The position numbers were made by a program, and so were the translations under genes. A stretch of DNA of 64,000 nt from Thalassococcus halodurans (GTDB lineage: Bacteria > Pseudomonadota > Alphaproteobacteria > Rhodobacterales > Rhodobacteraceae): contig NZ_FNUZ01000002.1 in NCBI RefSeq assembly GCF_900108225.1, forward strand, positions 436,501 through 500,500. The letters run 5' to 3'. Of this stretch, positions 62,709-64,000 are shown one piece after another (position 1 is the first letter of the stretch; every line of letters begins with the position of its first letter). Below the pieces are notes generated by a model. That model was not told the DNA's origin and did no database searches. It was given only the letters and a program-made list of their open reading frames with translations.

Positions 62709-64000
62709 CACAGACTATGCGTACCACGCTTCTTTTCGCGCTTGTTGCCGTCCTGATCATCGGAACCGGCATCGTGCAAAGCTGGAACTCGGCCTTGTTT
62801 ATCCTGAACATGGGTCTGGTCAGCGCGGTCATGGCCTTGGGCGTGAACCTTCAATGGGGGCTGGCGGGCCTGTTCAACGTCGGCATCATGGGGTTTGTCG
62901 CGCTGGGTGGCTTGGCCGTCGTGCTGACATCGACCCCGCCGGTGACCGAAGCATGGGCCGCCGGTGGCCTGCGCATTATTGGCGGTCTGGTTCTGGGTGC
63001 GCTTTCCATCGCGCTGGCCATTCTGACATGGCAAAAAGCGCCGCGCAAATGGCGGGGATACGCGGTGGCGGCCATCATCATCGGGGGTTTCTTCCTGTTC
63101 CGCGCGGTGTTTGATCCCGGTGTTGCGGCGGTCGAGGCTTATGATGCAGCGATCAGCGGTAACCTTGGTGGACTTGGCCTGCCCGTTCTTCTGTCGTGGC
63201 CCATGGGTGGTCTGCTGGCAGCGGGTGCCGCGTGGTTCATCGGGAAAACGGCGCTTGGCCTGCGGTCCGACTATCTGGCGATCGCCACACTAGGTATCGC
63301 CGAGATCGTCATCGCCGTCTTGAAAAACGAAGACTGGCTGGCCCGCGGCGTGAAGAACGTCATCGGTCTGCCCCGTCCGGTGCCTTACGAAATCGACCTG
63401 CAAAACGATCCGGCCTTTGTGGAACGGGCTGCGTCTTTGGGATTGGATGCGACTACCGCCTCGACGCTCTGGGTAAAACTGCAATACAGCCTGCTTCTGA
63501 CAGCGGTTCTAGTGTTGATCCTTGTTCTGGCACAGCTGTCCCGCAACAGTCCTTGGGGCCGTATGATGCGGGCGATCCGTGATAACGAAACAGCGGCGCG
63601 TGCGATGGGCAAGGATGTCACCAAACGCCATTTGCAGGTTTTCATCCTCGGCTCTGCCATTTGTGGTATCGCTGGTGCGATGATGACCACGCTGGATGGC
63701 GCGTTGACACCGACGACCTATCAACCACTTCGTTTCACCTTCTTGATTTGGGTGATGGTCATTGTTGGCGGATCCGGAAATAACCTTGGCGCGGTTCTTG
63801 GAGGTTTCCTGATTTGGTTCCTGTGGGTTCAGGTCGAACCGATGGGCCAGGCCCTGATCAACGGGATCACCATGGGTATGGGCGATGGCGCGCTTAAGGA
63901 TCATCTTCAGGATAGCGTGCAGCACATGCGCCTTCTGACGATGGGTGTTGTGTTGCTTGTCGTGCTCCGGTTCAGTCCACGTGGGCTGTTGCCGGAACGG
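62705..64000 (+). CDS. livM: ABC transporter permease LivM-type, 3' end outside the window
   Basis: The frame opens at the ATG at 62705, overlapping the livH stop by 4 bases, and stays open to the window edge (432 codons visible, no stop). Features of LivM are NLQWGLAGLFNVGIMGFVAL, LRSDYLAIATLGIAEI, RNSPWGRMMRAIRDNETAA with RAMGKDV after it, and IVGGSGNNLGAVLGG. The last visible residues, FSPRGLLPER, are close to the usual C-terminus, so little is missing. Confidence 0.93.
   Translation, partial: MTQTMRTTLLFALVAVLIIGTGIVQSWNSALFILNMGLVSAVMALGVNLQWGLAGLFNVGIMGFVALGGLAVVLTSTPPVTEAWAAGGLRIIGGLVLGALSIALAILTWQKAPRKWRGYAVAAIIIGGFFLFRAVFDPGVAAVEAYDAAISGNLGGLGLPVLLSWPMGGLLAAGAAWFIGKTALGLRSDYLAIATLGIAEIVIAVLKNEDWLARGVKNVIGLPRPVPYEIDLQNDPAFVERAASLGLDATTASTLWVKLQYSLLLTAVLVLILVLAQLSRNSPWGRMMRAIRDNETAARAMGKDVTKRHLQVFILGSAICGIAGAMMTTLDGALTPTTYQPLRFTFLIWVMVIVGGSGNNLGAVLGGFLIWFLWVQVEPMGQALINGITMGMGDGALKDHLQDSVQHMRLLTMGVVLLVVLRFSPRGLLPER

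Overview
The window reads as chromosomal DNA of a marine-type alphaproteobacterium, most likely Rhodobacterales (Roseobacter group). The reasons are its mixture of genes: a pob/pca protocatechuate cluster with PcaQ, a TRAP binding protein, CcmI, FdxA next to an alphaproteobacterial ferredoxin-NADP reductase, DUF1289, YeiH, an in-order phoR-pst-phoU-phoB block, GlxA-type AraC regulators and relics of a soxBDA sarcosine oxidase operon. This is inferred from gene content; no rRNA or tRNA gene was seen. There is no sign of phage, insertion sequence or CRISPR array, and coding density is high.

Layout. 1-6 kb: a 5'-truncated TonB-dependent receptor, a secreted SnoaL-like protein, a DUF6544 protein, a DsbA-like thioredoxin, and the fdxA-fpr pair on the minus strand. 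6-16.5 kb: an unusual plus-strand cluster. It holds a DUF971 protein, an AprA/AsfA-like flavoprotein, an AprB/AsfB-like 2[4Fe-4S] ferredoxin, a HEAT-repeat protein, an SsuA-like binding protein with a NosL-like C-terminal domain, an SsuC-like permease, an unrecognised membrane protein with a Cys-Cys motif, an SsuB-like ATPase, a Sco copper chaperone, a di-heme cytochrome c, a Crp/Fnr regulator and a YeiH exporter. Many of these genes overlap by 1-8 bases. The best reading is an organosulfur (sulfonate-type) uptake and redox system. It is the part of the window closest to an undescribed system. 16.6-26.4 kb: dusA, an RTX-repeat protein, DUF1289, ruvX-ccmI, a graveyard of sarcosine oxidase genes, sodB, an EamA/RarD exporter, a LOG-family hydrolase and a LysM protein.

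26.4-36.9 kb: aromatic catabolism. It holds a PobR-like regulator with pobA, pcaQ divergent from pcaCHG, a BKACE (DUF849) enzyme, an orphan TRAP binding protein with a GcoA-like cytochrome P450, a LysR regulator, a type II dehydroquinase and a LuxR-type regulator. Together they suggest O-demethylation and hydroxylation of aromatic acids to protocatechuate, followed by ortho cleavage. pcaB, pcaD, pcaIJ and pcaF are not here.

37-64 kb: rpsB-tsf, a HupE/UreJ protein, psuK-psuG (pseudouridine breakdown), DUF502, a patatin, then the whole phosphate module on the minus strand (phoR-pstSCAB-phoU-phoB) with a clear three-half-site Pho box before pstS. After it come a PLP transsulfuration-type enzyme overlapping phoR, a yicC-gmk-gamma carbonic anhydrase operon, a PAS protein, class II DAHP synthase, a GlxA-family regulator, and a branched-chain-amino-acid-type ABC operon whose last gene (livM) runs off the right edge.
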